A DNA stretch of 64,000 nt from Sphagnum compactum (lineage: Eukaryota > Bryophyta > Sphagnopsida > Sphagnales): NCBI GenBank assembly GCA_965153455.1, contig OZ234498.1, forward strand, positions 17,856,001-17,920,000. Direction: 5' to 3'. The position numbers were made by a program, and so were the translations under genes. The notes beneath the pieces were generated by a model that saw nothing but the letters and a program-made list of their open reading frames with translations, was not told the origin of the DNA and did no database searches. Shown in pieces: positions 24,601-38,499 of this stretch (position 1 is the stretch's first letter; every line of letters begins with the position of its first letter).

Positions 24601-25655
24601 TTATTTGGAATTTTGTTTTTAAGGCTCTAATCAAGTCCAAATAATTGACTTTTGTTTATGCTTAACCCATAATAATTAGGCAAATCATTAATGGGTCCCA
24701 AAATATTTCCAAACATAGATGCTATAAAGACAATTATTTATTTTTCATATCCATCCATTTTCTACCCATCAATTATAACTAATTTGTTATTTACAAATTT
24801 CATTTTGATTAACCCATTTTGGTGTTAAAGTGCTTTCGATGTTCAAACTTCAAGTCAACTAGGGTAAAATGGTTGGTGAGGGACACTTAAGAATTAAAAT
24901 CCTAGGGATTCATTAAATATGCATTTTTTGAACATGGTCTTCAAAGAAATTAGGTGAACCTTTACCCATATCACTAGTAGCTATTTACAACATTCAATTT
25001 TGAACCATAACTAGAAAGTTCTGGCCTTCCAAAGTGGGGGGGTTTTCATTGTTTGAAAATACTTAGATAAAACATGTATTCTTGATATCCTGCATTTTAT
25101 ACCCTATGAAAAAACATTTAAAATCTTTTGCAAGACATTACATTCATCCCATCAACAACACAATAATAATTTAAATAGATTTGGACTACTTTTTATTACC
25201 ATTTAGTTTTGTAAAATATTTGTAGCAAGCCCAAAAATTCACAAATATAGTCACATAGTCACAAATGCATTTAGGGTTTTAAAAGAGGAATTTTTTGAAC
25301 AATGTAATTAAGATCTTAAAATTCACAACCATCATGATGCCATATGGGGCTTGATTCTAATTACTCCTTTGTCTTTCCCCATATTTTAGAAAAGAACGTT
25401 GTGGTGTTGCAGCATTTCCTTTCTTTTCCACTATTTGTTATCTATCAATCTTTTGTTGTTCAAATGTGAATACTAGGTTAAACCTTCTAAAACCTAGAGC
25501 GTGGGTTCCGAAGCTTGCTTTAAAATAGTTGTGGAATCGTTCACCAACAACCTTGATTGAAGTAATAGACCACGGTTGGTTGAACTTGGTTCTATCCTCC
25601 TTTTCAATGTTCCTTTGAACTATTTGTGTGACTTGGGTAAATGTATCTTGGACTT
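21661..25655. other. No recognisable feature
   Basis: Four kilobases of AT-rich DNA with only chance frames. I saw no repeat pair, TIR, RNA gene or coding signature. Confidence 0.45.
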
Positions 25656-25659
25656 GTTT

Positions 25660-27012
25660 TCATGTTTTCTCCTCTTTCTCCTTTGCTTTAAATTTCTTAT
25701 TTATGTCTAGAATTTCCTTGTCCACTACTTCTTGTGTCAAAATCATTAAGTATTGGTTTGATGTGACCACATGAGAGCTAGAATAATCTACTAGTGGCTC
25801 CTTGCCATGGCTTCTACTTGTTGACAATTGAAGCAACAATATTAGGTTAGCCAATGGAGGAGTTCTTTAGGTTTGAGTTGGAACACTTAGGTCCTTTAAA
25901 ATTCAAGACTAGGATTTTCCAACTTTTTCATATCCTAAACCTTGATTTTATGTTTTATTTTTTCAAAAATTCTTACAAAGCCTTGTCCACCCATTTTGCC
26001 ATGTGACCTTGTTTGGTTCACAATAATTGTTTTTTACCATACCAAAATCCCACTGTTTTTTAAAGGCATTCTTGAATGGTTTGAAGTAGGTTGCATTTAA
26101 TGGATGGAGTGCATGTGAAGTATGGGAAGGCAGGGTCACCATGTTTAACCTAAATGCAGTTGTTTGTTCAATTGCATCTATTGTGACATGCAACCCATGC
26201 CTGTTCAAAATCAAAAGATGACAATTCTTTTGAAAAATCATTTTTCATATATATCTATTGAAAAAAAATAGCCATTGTTGAAGAGGTATGTAATCATCCA
26301 AACATTTTTTTGTATGGCCATGTCTATTTATAGTCTACATAACTTTATGTAGTTTTCTTGCATCTTGGAACTTCTGAAAATTTAAAAAATAAGCAAGGTT
26401 TTTGTTGTTACACTAACAACACAATTGATAGTTAACCATTCTTGAGACTTAGGGATGGTGCTATAAACCTAACCAAAACCGAAGCACCAAATTATCACCT
26501 TTGCTTGCACTAGATGGCTTCATCCAAATTCCAAATGTGATTTGGTGGGTAGTTGTGTAATGTGTATATTTTTCCAAGTTAAGATGAAAGTTATAGCATG
26601 TTTGGTTAGTTAAAAAAATTTCCTTAAAACTTTTGACCTTTCTATAAGATGCATGTTGATTTTTGGATGACATCTTGTGAACTAGTACCAACAACTACTT
26701 CCTAGAACACCATTTCAAAATGGTCTGAGTTTAATTTATGTAACTTCAATTGCTTTTAGTTTGAGTTGTTGAAGGGTGATGGATAAGCCTACCTTTTGCA
26801 TGTTTGAAATTTAGATGACTATTGTTACATCCTTTATTTTTGTCAACACACCTTGTGGGCCCACTTTCTTCGATTTGTTTTTGCCATTTAAGTCATTTAA
26901 AGGTAAGTAAAGGGATGTTCTAATACATGTTGGCCTTCCTCAAAGATGTGTGACCCTTCTCCATTGCATGCATTGCATCTTCTAGTTCTTGATTTGTCCA
27001 TTTGCCACATCT
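25660..27012 (-). pseudogene. DDE_1 (pogo/Tigger-like) transposase relic B
   Basis: Read on the minus strand from 27012. An N-terminal helix-turn-helix of psq type reads ELEDAMHAMEKGHTSLRKAN.MY.NIPLL and then, after a frameshift, LNGKNKSKKVGPQGVL. The next region holds LEKYTHYTT.HQ and, in a shifted frame, IWNLDE, the first catalytic Asp (26519-26536), followed by SSASKGDNLVL. The core is HLLILNRHGLHVTIDAIEQ, MVTLPSHTSHALHPLNATYF, KPFKNAFKKQWD and MVKNNYCEPNK. The tail (25660-25854) reads PLVDYSSSHVVTSNQYL plus a K/E-rich end. The second and third catalytic Asp are Asn (26203-26205 and 26095-26097). Frameshifts and a Trp-to-stop confirm a pseudogene. It is distinct in sequence from relic A. 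Confidence 0.8.
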
Positions 27013-29365
27013 AGTTTTACTAGACAATTTATTAGTTTTAGTTAATTTATATGTTGTTATTGTGATAGGAATTGGATGTTATTCTTTCTTGTGTTGTTGT
27101 GGTAGGTTGGGATATATTACCCTCTTTCTTGTGTTGTTAAGGTGGCAAGCTAGTTCTTTTGGTCTTCATAACTTTGACCCAAAATCCCATTCTATAATTT
27201 TTTTGGCACATTGAGATGAAATGTAGAGCAATTTGCAAGCATCCCACCCATAGTATGTCATGGTACAAGTTGCAAGGCTTCATTTCGTGTTGGCAAATTC
27301 ATTTCAACCTTATTCCCATTGGTTTTAATATTCAAGCACTAGGGGAATGTTTGTTTAGGTCTTGTAAATGGTATGAATCAATGTTTCCTATATGAAGACC
27401 AAGAGATTAAAAAATGTGTTAGATTTGGGCAATGTTCAATTGCATAAGTTTCCACTTCCCCACATGAAACAAGTAGTTCATAGAAGTCAACAAAGTCCTT
27501 CCAATTTAGGGTGACATCAAATGTTGATGTGTACGTAGTGGGAATGTATTTCAATGTACATTGTGGTGGAAGGGAGGGAATTTTGTAACCTATGTTACTT
27601 GTAAAACTTGGCAGCGCTTGTAGGAATGTTGATTGTTGGACCCAATAATAGTAGAAGTATTTTGAATATTTAACTATGTCCTCTTACTCGTTTTGGTAAA
27701 CCATTCAAATTTTCCCTATTTTGCACTATTCCTATTTCATGTTCTAATTTTTGTTTCATCCCAAATGTAACATGAGTTACATATATTTCTTTATTGATTT
27801 AAATTGTAGCAAAAATGATGTCTTTTATTTCCTTTGTAATAGTGTTTACTTTTACTTCCTTTTTAATCCCACTTGTAATATAGATTATTTCTACTCCCTT
27901 TTGCAAAACAATGGTAGCAAGGACTAGAAATTTGAAGAAAGATTGTAATTCTTTGTTTAAACTTTCTTATAGAGATGACATGTTTGGGAAAATAGAAGCT
28001 CTAATCTTTCATAAGTTGCAATTTTCTCTTACTCTAGGATTACCAAGCTTTGTGGGAATTTGCCCTTGCCTTGTTGCTCTCAATTGTTTTTTGGTGGGAA
28101 AAATGCAGTGATATGAATTGTGTTGGGAATTTTTTTAATTAATTTCCTTGGTACTTGTGCCCATGGTATCCAAAGATGTGTCTAAGTGTTTAAATTGAAA
28201 TGTTTATTGCTTTGATGTCTAACCTGAAACTAAACTTTTTAAAATTTGCACAAGGGATCAAATTTCTAATCACTTGTATGTTTTTTTTTTAATACACATA
28301 GAGGCTAATTTCTAGTCACTTATTTACAATTTTATGTGCCCAAGGCCTCAAATTTGCAATCACCTCCATGTTGGTTGATGTCACCTTGGACCCCATTACC
28401 AAACAAAAAAAATTCACAAAATTGATCACAGATGGGTGGGCTCTAAAATGCCCCATTTTAAAGGCTAATTGTCCAACCTCTCACTGTATCTACCAATCTG
28501 ATTTTAAACCCTAAATTTTTTTCCAACACAAATGTTCATCCATGAGTGACATTTTCAAACAGTTGTCAACAACACAGAACAGATCTGACATGGGTATTCT
28601 AATTCACTAAATTGCCACTTGGTCATCAGCCGCTGATCGGCGATGGGCAGTTCTACCCTAGAGTTAAAATAGGAAAAGTTTCCATGAAGTCCCTCCCTGC
28701 CCACACAAAAAATTAATAATAAGAATTTCTTAAAAATCAAAGTTCGTCACAGTTTCTGCTGGTGAACACTCAAACATTAAACCCAACATACTACATAGTT
28801 AGTTCCCTAGTCTCCCTCCAAACAAAATGATCCAAAGTTTAAATATAGTGGACATTGGACTCTGGAGAGATCAGAGTCCTTCCATCTTCTTGTATCTCTT
28901 TTCTCCCCCTCTTTTTTTTTGGGGTGCTTTGTTTTATTGACGACGTTTGGCAGGTTTTCATCGAGATCAGAGACTTTGATTTATGAGCATTGAGCAATGC
29001 AAAAACTTTTTGAGAATCTGTTCAAAAGTCAAACTATAAACACTTTCATAGGGTGGTGGTAGACTACAATCAGGAAATCACTCACATATAGAGAAAGATT
29101 TGAAGAAGTCCCATGCCCCAAACATAGGCTGAAACAAGACAACATGTGGAAATTGCACAATAATCAATGTCAAAGGTAAGATAGATTGCAGACTATTGAA
29201 GGTCAAAATTAAAGTCAAGTACTTGTTAGCCGTTAAAGTAGGTGCCTTCTAACTTCCTAAAGAAGAGGAGAACAGCTAATTAAACCAGGAGTCTCTCCAT
29301 GTCAAGGAGAGATTTTGACATCTTAGTTTGTGCTAACTTGACGGCCTGTAACTTCTCCATTTTCC
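27013..29365. other. Intergenic; faint coding-like stretch on minus strand
   Basis: About 27700-27910 has a minus-strand frame with few stops and repeated VTxGIKKE-like wording, perhaps the edge of another decayed element, but no family can be named. 28400-29365 is less AT-rich and looks unique. No gene was supported. Confidence 0.35.
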
Positions 29366-29370
29366 TTTTC

Positions 29371-29759
29371 CTTATTCCTTTGTACATTTCCAAATCTACG
29401 TGGTGTTTATAAATAAAGTTTTGCAGGGTTTTATCAGGAGTCACTCACTAGTTATTGGTAGTAGATTTAGGATCTCCACTATAGTCCCTAGACTTCCACA
29501 TCTGACCAGTGCTTATTTTTACAATTTCGTGATGGCTACAGTGGTGATCAGTGGTTTCTTATAGACAAACTTTTTTGGCCTTTGCGGAACAAATTGGCAA
29601 CTGGTGAAAAATCATCAAAAGTAAAAAAAAGCAGGCTGTGTCTGATTTGTAGCAATTCAACTTGGACTTAGATCCTCTCCTTTTGTACTTTCACTTCTTC
29701 TGGGGATTAGTGCCTTTATTAATAAAATCTGGCAGGGTTACATGATCAGAATCACTGGG
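29371..29759 (+). repeat. Pair of ~75-bp direct repeats with AATAAA
   Basis: Units at 29371-29447 and 29677-29759 share CCTTT.GTAC.TT, then TTTAT.AATAAA and GCAGGGTT..AT..GA.TCACT. Both contain an AATAAA polyadenylation-type hexamer. They could be the edges of a tandem duplication of about 312 bp or 3' ends of an old retroelement. Confidence 0.45.
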
Positions 29760-29978
29760 TCTGCTCATTGAACAAATCTATCCATGTGCAGACTGATTTT
29801 GGAGTCAAAGCCTTCTGATCCTCATTGGCGAACACGAGATTAAGGAAATCGAAAGTCTGATCTCTGCAACCGTGAGAGTTTTCCCGAATCCCACGAAATA
29901 CAAGTTAAACAGTTGTACCTAGTACCCAATATATATATATGTATATATAAATTAGTTGCTGATCTTTGATGATTCTAG

Positions 29979-30044
29979 ATCCTCCAGATGAAGAAGAAGA
30001 AGAAGCGCCACAATTTCCAAGACCCAAAATTGAGTATGTACCTG
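29979..30044 (+). CDS. Exon-like segment of unknown gene
   Basis: A 66-bp block is bounded by a pyrimidine-rich acceptor ending TGATTCTAG and a consensus donor CCTG/GTGAGT. In the frame that enters with two bases of a split codon and leaves with one, it reads PPDEEEEEAPQFPRPKIEYV plus P, with no stop. Phase 1 at both ends means the exon can be inserted or skipped without shifting frame. The peptide is acidic then proline-rich. I do not recognise the protein. Candidate downstream acceptors exist (for example CTACTCTCAG ending near 30477), but no second exon can be proved. It may be a real exon of a gene with long introns or a chance match. Confidence 0.35.
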
Positions 30045-33000
30045 GTGAGTCCAGACTCCAGACCCACAGTAATAAGGAACTTCAACAACATTTTAGGAAA
30101 TGATCATCGCCCACATATTTTTGGGTTACTGTGCAGGTTGTGGACATAGATTTTATGTGCCGCAAGATTAGCATGATTGATTTGTAATGTTTCACATTGT
30201 TATTGATGACTAACATGGGTATATAATATATAGTGCATAACTTAAGAAGCCAGTATTAAAGTGTCCTTGAATCTTCAAAGAAAATGCTTTTGTGATAATC
30301 AAATTGAAAATTTCCCGCCACCCCCCCAAATTTCGAGGTCTGCAATCTGGAGTGTTTCAATCATATTAGAGAGTAAGCTAGGACCCAGAATTGGCCGAAT
30401 TCAATGAACAGAGCTAGCCAGTGAGGGTTTAGTTGATCGTGGCTACTGGCTAACAGTTGTTTATGTCTACTCTCAGGCTCCAGAATCAACACACATGCTG
30501 AACCCATTCAGCATGATAATTAGGTCATCAATAATGGAGAATATATGGCTGGTAGGACTGAGCACCCACAAATGCACCACCCCCATTATCCTGGTTTGAG
30601 GCCATCTGGTTGGATGAACTCCAGTTTTAGAATCCATATACACTTTTAGAACTCTCGGCTATGGGGAGGTTAGCTGAGAACACGAACCCAATGAAAAATA
30701 GTGTGTCCTGTTCACATACAATCCATCCATGCTGGAGTGTTCATGGATGCTAGTTCACTCTGGCCAGGAGAATATGAACTAACAGCAATTGACCCTATTA
30801 CGGGAACCTCCAGAGTCCACATGACCATGCAATAATCACAAAAATTGATTTGATCAACCATGTGTTCCTTGAAAGTTTTGTTGTAAGCAAATGACATTGT
30901 TTGTGTTTTAATTCCATTTTAGGTGCACTGGTCATGAGAGTGCGAATCTTGTTAATTTGGACGATGGTTGGATTCAGTGTTTTCTTTTATCCCAAAACTC
31001 TACCAGTGGCCTGGCTGGTGATCTGGTGGGTCCCATGAGCATCAATGAAGCTACAGTCAGCCCATCCTTGTCAAAATATTTGGCGTCTTCTTCATAAAAG
31101 TGAGAGAAGATTCAATCTAATGACAATTATTTTCTTTAGCTCCAAAATAATCAGCTGAGCTTATTTTCCCTTGGTGAATGGGCAACATTTCATTTGTTAT
31201 GGCTGAGTAGTTGCAAGTTAGGGTGGATATTTTTGGCACTTGCAACATTCCATGTAAGTCCATTTTGTAATGTTAAACTTAATGGTATCATTGGTTAAGT
31301 GGGGATTATGTGGTAAAAATTGGACAAAGTTGATTCATTGAAAGAGTCACCCACCTAAACACCATTTTTAACATTCATGGTAGGAAAAAAACCAATCAGG
31401 GACAGCTAGTATTAAATTTTCAAACTATTTGTGTCAAACAAGCAATGTTCAGGGGGTATTACATGAATGAATTTTGTTATTGAAATGCAATATTATTATT
31501 TAATTTTCTAATATGCACATATTTCAACCATCCTACATTTATTTATATATATTTTGCAGTCAATTTCAATATCCTATTTATCTTTTATGTTTAATAAACT
31601 TGGAGCTAGAAAGGCGTAGTTAAGCTTGGAATAGTTTGCATTATAATTTTGAGACATGATGTTTTGGGATGGAAAATACAAGAGTTCATGAGTTTGAAAA
31701 GAACATATGATGTTCACCCCATTAGTATAGTCCACATGTAAAGTTTACATGATCTTCACCACCTCCAAAAATCTATAGCTCAATCATCATCTTTTCTTCC
31801 TAACTTTTCATTTTGTTACAAACATAGTTACAACATCCTTGTAGAAAGTTTGATTACAACACAAAAAGAGATGCACCTTAGCTTCCTATGACCTAGCTCT
31901 TATTTGGTGAAAGGTAAGTGCATGGCAAGGTGGTCCAAAAGGCAACAAGAGTTCCATAATTTAAAAGTCCATTTCCTTTGTATGTTTTTTAACCTCAAGA
32001 GGTTTTTTGTAGTTAACTAGTAACAATGCATCAATTCTAAGCAAATTTTTCACATTAAAATTGTTACTGCTTAAGAACACCTTTGATTAATACATGTATG
32101 TAAAATCTCGACCCAATTCATTTTTTGTTTTATAAAAAATGAGAATTTGAAAAATATTTGAGTTTTTCCACCAGATAAAAGTTCATAGGTAATAAACTTC
32201 ATTAACTATGAATCAAAACCTTTTGATATTATTTTCATTATTATATTTTTTGACTAAAGCCAAGTCCTTAACAAGTTTAAATGTCAATCATAGAATTAAA
32301 CCAAAGTCCATCCATTAATTGTTGATACCATTACCGACTTTGATTTTCAATTTCAAAAGTCCATAACTCTTATTTTTCATATCAATCAATTGCACAATGC
32401 TTTGTGTAGATATCAAAGTCTATAACCTCAAAATGGATCCCATTTAAAATTCCAATATGTACAAAACAATGTGGCAATAAAAATCACATCAAAATAACAG
32501 AAAGGTGAACTATGTTATTTCCAAATTGGTCCACCCTACCATGCATCCACCCTAAGGTGGCATTATTTTTCTTAAATGTATGTGCAATTTACCCATCTTT
32601 TTTATTTCAAAGATGAAAAATGAACCTTCTAAGGGAATTGAACCTTGACCAAAATGGTCTTGTCCATTGCAACAAATCACAAACCTACACAAACAAGTAA
32701 CCTTAGTAGAACCACAAACAAGATTAGTAATAAACAAAAAGGAACATCATTTACCCATTTGTAACAATGTCTGGTAAACAACTTGAATGTAGTTATAAAA
32801 TTGAGCAAGGCAAAATGACCATGATCATGGAAACAAAAGTTTCATGAATATTAAAACTATCACCAAAATTTAAAGGTTCATCACCCTAGGGCCCAAGAAT
32901 ATTGAATATTGAATGTTTTTGCCATGCAAAAGAGTTTGCAATGCACACATATTGAACAAGCACTATGAGCTTTTCAATATTGCATGACATGAAGCTTTAG

Positions 33001-33480
33001 CACATGATAGACCTAAACAAAAAGCCAACAAACCAAAGAACATCTTTAGATTTTAAATATGACAACAATAGCACAAAATTCAACATTCAAGAACTAAAAA
33101 GTTAGGTGTATTTACATATAAAAGAAATATTAGTATTGCCAAAAAAAACATTCATGCATAACACATTTGAACAACCTTCCATTCCTCAATGGCTTAGTTA
33201 TTCAAGGAAATTTTTGAAGAGTATAAAACTTTTTAACAAACATTCAAATGACCAAGTCAAGATGGGTTATTAACCTATTTGTTAGATTTGTCCTCATAAA
33301 ATTGAATGTACTAAAGCATTGCTCATCTTCCATTTAACCAAGTTGCACAACTACAATTTTAACTAATTTGATATATTCCAACATCTTGTGCACAACCATT
33401 AGGGTTGCATGGTTTCAAATCAATTTCCTTCACAAATGTGTCAAAAGTTTACAAATGCAAGGTTAGCTGTAACAATCTTC
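30045..33480. other. Intergenic or intronic; no supported gene
   Basis: 30045-31100 is less AT-rich than its surroundings; beyond that the DNA is AT-rich with chance frames. The dispersed motif is at 30745-30767 (GGATGCTAGTTCACTCTGGC). On the minus strand near 32627-32640, GGTTCAATTC fits a pol III B box without a convincing A box. Confidence 0.4.
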
Positions 33481-33484
33481 AAGT

Positions 33485-34090
33485 TTCTCTTTAGGGTAAA
33501 AACATAGTCAAAGGAGCCACCCAAGTGAATGGACATTTTTTTAAACTACATTTTTGTATGTTTAAAAGATCACAACGGAAGCATAATAGTTTGAATTAGC
33601 ATAAATGTTTTTGGAATATTTTCCATTAATTGCAAAGTTTATATGTTCAAAGGTTGACACAAATTTACATGTTCACAACACTCAAATTTCGAAAATGGAC
33701 AGTCCTTATTTTTTTCAAATGTCATTTTTTTTTACAAATGTACACCATTTATTTTGAAAATTGAAGAAGATTTTAACATTGATGATTAGAAGAGCAAAAG
33801 GACTTGAATTAATGAAATTTTTTTTATAACCAATTTGAGCACATTTGGTGCAAACATGTTTTTTACCCTAAAAATTATGGATTTTGAAAATGTGGCCTTA
33901 ACAAAATTTATTCATATTTATGTGATAGAGGGCATGAATGCATAATATATATGATATAAAATCAATTTGTAGTCAAAACATATTTATATTCAACATGCAA
34001 TATTAAACTAAGTATTTAAATTATAAAATTATAAATTATAAACCAACAAAAAAAATGACACATGTCATGTGCAATCCTTGGAAAAGGACT
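33485..34090 (+). repeat. Dispersed repeat R1, copy 2
   Basis: Matches 45495-46105 on the opposite strand through ordered blocks: TAAAAACA.AGTCAAAGGAGC, CACCCAAGTGA, GATCACA, TTTTAACATTGATGATTAGA, AAAGGACTTGAAT, TAGAGGGCATGAATGCATAA and CATGTCATGTGCAATCCTTG. The part 33690-33975 also matches 3190-3480. No conserved frame. Confidence 0.7.
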
Positions 34091-36640
34091 TGGCTCCTTT
34101 CATCGTGTTTTCAACCTTCATTGTTAAGAAAAAAAATTGCATATCAAGGGTTGTGGGGTCCAATGTAAGTGAAATCCATACCTATAGAAGGCAAGTGCCG
34201 CATTTCATGGGTAAACGATAAATATTAACTTTGATTGCATTTAGGTGCAATTGAAAATTTGTTGTTTTAAGGTCAAGACCCAACCAATATTGGGGTAAAT
34301 CACCCCAAGAACATCCAGTAATTTCTAAGAAGCGAAATGATTGCCTAGCTTAAATATATTAAGTTTTCAACTACAAACATCCTTAACATTTGACCTTTAT
34401 AACTACCTTGGAATAAACCTCTTTAGTGATAAAAAAAACATCATTAATGACCTAGTCCTTGAATTTTTCCCATATATGTAGCCCCCTAAACTCAAAATCA
34501 AAATGCTCATTTTTTTGTGCAAATGGTTATAATTCACAAAGCCATTGAAAAGCTCAAAAACATTTCCCTTGAACCCAAATGTTACATAAAAATGCATCTT
34601 AAACAAATCCGCATTATAGATTGAAATTATTGAAATGAAATAATAGACAAAAACATCCTACAAATGGGCCAATTTGATGTGGGAATAAATTGCATTCAAC
34701 ATAGACAAAAGGAAGCTAGTCCAAGCATCACTTAAACATCACACATGGTTGATCCAAGTTATGTTGGATGTCTATGCATGATATTGAGGCATTTAAGCTT
34801 AGGCCAAAGTTGTCGAATCAATTGTTGTTTTCATCAACACTAGGTGGTTCTCTTCATGTACACACTTCATTGAACTCAATGTGTTAATCTATTTAGTCTT
34901 GAATTACAAAGTACATGTCAATATTGCCTTTTGTTTCCACATGATCTAAGCTAGTTTCACAAATTTGAAGTGTTGTTTTATATATTTAGACTTGCAAAAG
35001 AAAAAGTATATGGGATATGGGTTGGAGCAAGTCCTCTAACCATGTTAAATTTGTGGTTTGGATTGTCAAATTTGTATTATGTGTCATACAATGGATCCTG
35101 ATAAAAAAAGGGCATGCAATTATTGGATTTCAATTGCAACCCCATGTTGAACACCCTAAAATTTACTCACACCATTAACAACAAAACATAGCAATCGGTT
35201 GGGTACCTTAACTTATGTTAAACCATTAAAATTGCAAAGTATCATTGTGTAACAACAATCATTAATGTAGGTGGTAAACTTTCAAGATTTGGGAAATAAT
35301 GATAGGAATTATGATTTTCAAACTTTAAACCCTTGGACTCCCTTTGATCATTATGATGCATGAATGATGAGAATCTATACTTGACTCTTGAATGTTGACA
35401 CCAATCCAAAGTCCAAGATTAAAGTTCAAAAATCAAAATGAAGATCCAAGACTTGAAATTCCCCAACTTGTGAGTCATTGGAGGCAAGTCCCAACATTGA
35501 ATCTTCAATTATCAAAACCTTGATCCATCATTTATATCTTTGGTGCATCTTGCATGGTGCATTGTACAATGTAAATTTTAAAGTTAGAAATTACACCCAA
35601 AATCAAGATTTGAACTAGTATTCGCACAAAATCTACTTGAAAGGTTGTTGCAATTTGCAACACAAATGAAATTCACAAATAACTTCTTGCTTTTAACATA
35701 CTAACCCTAAAGGTCATATGATGTGACATAAAGATTAAAGGAGGATCGAAAAGCAATAGAAAGTTGAGAGTGGGATGTTAAGGCTTGAAAGCTTAAAGTA
35801 GTAGAGTACCTTTAAAGTACTTTACAACCTTGAAGGCAACAATGAGCAACTAGTTGCCAAACAACTTTGAAATCATGAAGCTCAATATGGAAGGGATTAG
35901 TAGGAGGTCTACTTACAACATGAATGGTCATATGCTCATCATTTGGCTAAACTTTGAATCTACACCACAAGTTGCAATTCATGTGAGATTGATGGATGCA
36001 TCTTGTGTGCTGATTAGTGCTCCCATCTCTTCATTGTGACAAATTGATGGCCAAATGCAATGTCAAGTGTCTAGTGAATCTACATAATAGAATTTACCTT
36101 TCTACCTTTGTTGACCCTACCTTGTAAAGCAAGAATATTGTGCTAAAAATCATTATAGAATATAGTAACTTTAAAAGATTTTGCCCCCTATCAACTAGGT
36201 GAGATGATTCATCCTAATTTGGTTGTAAAAAATTCACATTCATCTTTTGACATTTTGTTTTTTCTGCCACCTCTTCAAATGTGCACCTAGCCCAACTGAT
36301 TTTGTTGCCGATCCATAACCACAAAACTAAATATGAAATGACTTTCTCCAAAAATGGTTATAGCACCCATCATATTATATGCAAAAATTTATGTAATTCT
36401 TTCAAAATATGACAATGTTATTGAAAACATTCAAATACAGCATGATGAGTCTTTTTTTTTTGGTTTGAAATTTTGCACAAATGTGAAAACTAAATATGAA
36501 AAGAGAATATTTGGTCTTTTTTTTTTTGAGAAAAAAGTCATTAGATTTGCAAAAAATTTAAATCATGTTGTGACATTTCTCTAGTGGTTTTGGTTTGGTA
36601 ACAAATTTTTAAATGTTTAAATAGGTTCCTAGAACATGTC
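34091..36640. other. No recognisable feature
   Basis: AT-rich sequence with chance frames only. Confidence 0.45.
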
Positions 36641-36885
36641 ATCATTTAATGTGAGATCCTTTTGGGTTCCTCATAATGAATATGATGTAACAAAATGAAA
36701 AAAAATTCATGATTTTTTTTTCTTTTACAACATGATGTACATTAAAATAGGTTTATTTTTTATCACTTAATGTGAGATCCTTTTGGGTTCCTCATATCTG
36801 ATGTGATGTAAAAAAATGAAAAAAAAATTCATGATTTGTTTTTCTTTTACAACAACATGGTGTACATTAAAATAGATTTATTTTT
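36641..36885. repeat. Two-copy tandem duplication, ~121-bp unit
   Basis: Units 36641-36762 and 36763-36885 share TTAATGTGAGATCCTTTTGG, GTTCCTCATA, AAATTCATGATTT, CTTTTACAAC and TGTACATTAAAATAG. They differ by small substitutions and indels of a few bases. AT-rich and non-coding. Confidence 0.8.
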
Positions 36886-38499
36886 TATTTTTCCCCTAGC
36901 TATGATCAATTTATCATAAATATCAATTGTTGATATTAAATTAATGGCAAGGCCATTGTGTTTAACACACCTTATTCTTGTTTTGGACTCTTGCAACCAA
37001 TCAAAAATTTTAAAAATTCTTGCCGTATTTAAAAAATTGGTTGAATTTTCTATTTTGTTAATGGATACACTATAATCCAAGTGAGCTTGGCAACTTGTAA
37101 ATATCCATACTCCTAGATAATTGTGTTTTGTTATACTAATTCACTCATGTAAGAATTACACAAACTGTAAATTCTCTTGTAATGTGCCTCTATCCCAAGT
37201 CTTTCCATATCTATACAGTAATAGGTGAATTCCAATCATCCATACACAAAACTTGGGAAGCTGGGAATAAGAGAGGAAAACCAGATTTGGTCTACTATTT
37301 CCTCAGATGAGGTTGTGCAATTTTAATATCCAATCCAGTCAATTTATACCTTTGCTCTGACCCCAACATCTTTTTTTCTGGCAAATGTTTTTTCAAACTG
37401 GGCAAAAAAAAATGGTGTTTTTTGGTTGGTTTTCTACATCACCAAATTTCATGCATAGACTTATAGTTGTAAAGAATTCATTAGATTCCTTTACCTTCAT
37501 ATATATTGTTTGATTGATGTAAATTGTAATATCCTAGTGAAGTTTGAAATTTTTAGAGGAGCTGTGTGCCTGCAGGTGGAACACCTGAGAAGTTTCAAAA
37601 TCAAAAGATCATGTTGTTGTACATATCACACACACTAAACAGTGAGAGACTTCCCTCTCAGGCTTTTGTGGAAGCTGTTTGCAACTTTGCAGTAGTAGTT
37701 TGTACCAAGTGCCAGTCACTACTCAAAATAAATCTTTGAGAAATGTACTCTCTCAATCTAGGGAGGACATCCAGACTAATTTGTGATCTTGAAGTCACAG
37801 ATTCTAGACAGTACTAACTTAGTCCATACTAGGACAGTAGGGGGGTCATGTTGGGGGGATCTTGTCTTAGAAATGGAGGCGATTGTCAGCACAAATCCTT
37901 CCCTAAATCAGCAGTTACAATTAGCATGAAAGGCGGTGTTGTTGCTGAACTTGTTTGCACTTTTGTGGTACCTAGTTGATAAACTGGATTTTATTATCAG
38001 AAACCCTCTCAACTGTCTGATAAATTACACAAGACTGCCCCTAAAGTACTGGTAGAAAATTCCTACAGCATTTTGACAGCACCTTATATTATGAATAATG
38101 CAGCTCTTGTTAGGTGTAAGGCGATTCCTGCTTGGTTCTACCACCTCATGATCTATTCATGTTTAGGGTGATCCACCTCATTGTGAAGACCTGCTTAAAT
38201 TTTTTTAGTGTAGTTTAAAGTCGCCTTACTGCGCATAATCTTTCTTCTGCAAAGGGCTGGCATCTCAAAACATATAATGGCCACCTTCATTTTTCTTTTT
38301 CCCATAATACCCAGCAAGTATCACAGGAGAAAATCAAAAAATTGAGCTGGTCTTTATGCGCGATGAAGCCCTTGGCAATGAGATTTACTGGTTTCAGGTT
38401 TGCGCTTAGCTCCATCTCACACACATGCGCCCTTATTTCGGTAAAGTCAAATGCCTTGGGCTTTAACCTACACATAATGTTCTGCTTGTGTTTTTATGA
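36886..38499. other. No recognisable feature
   Basis: 37200-38480 is less AT-rich and may be unique sequence, but no domain, exon pair or RNA gene could be supported. Confidence 0.4.

Noticed and set aside
387-32640. B-box-like GGTTCAAATC sequences suggesting tRNA genes at about 411-420 and 32631
   Set aside because: No A box at the right distance and no cloverleaf could be drawn; no tRNA or rRNA gene was found in the window.
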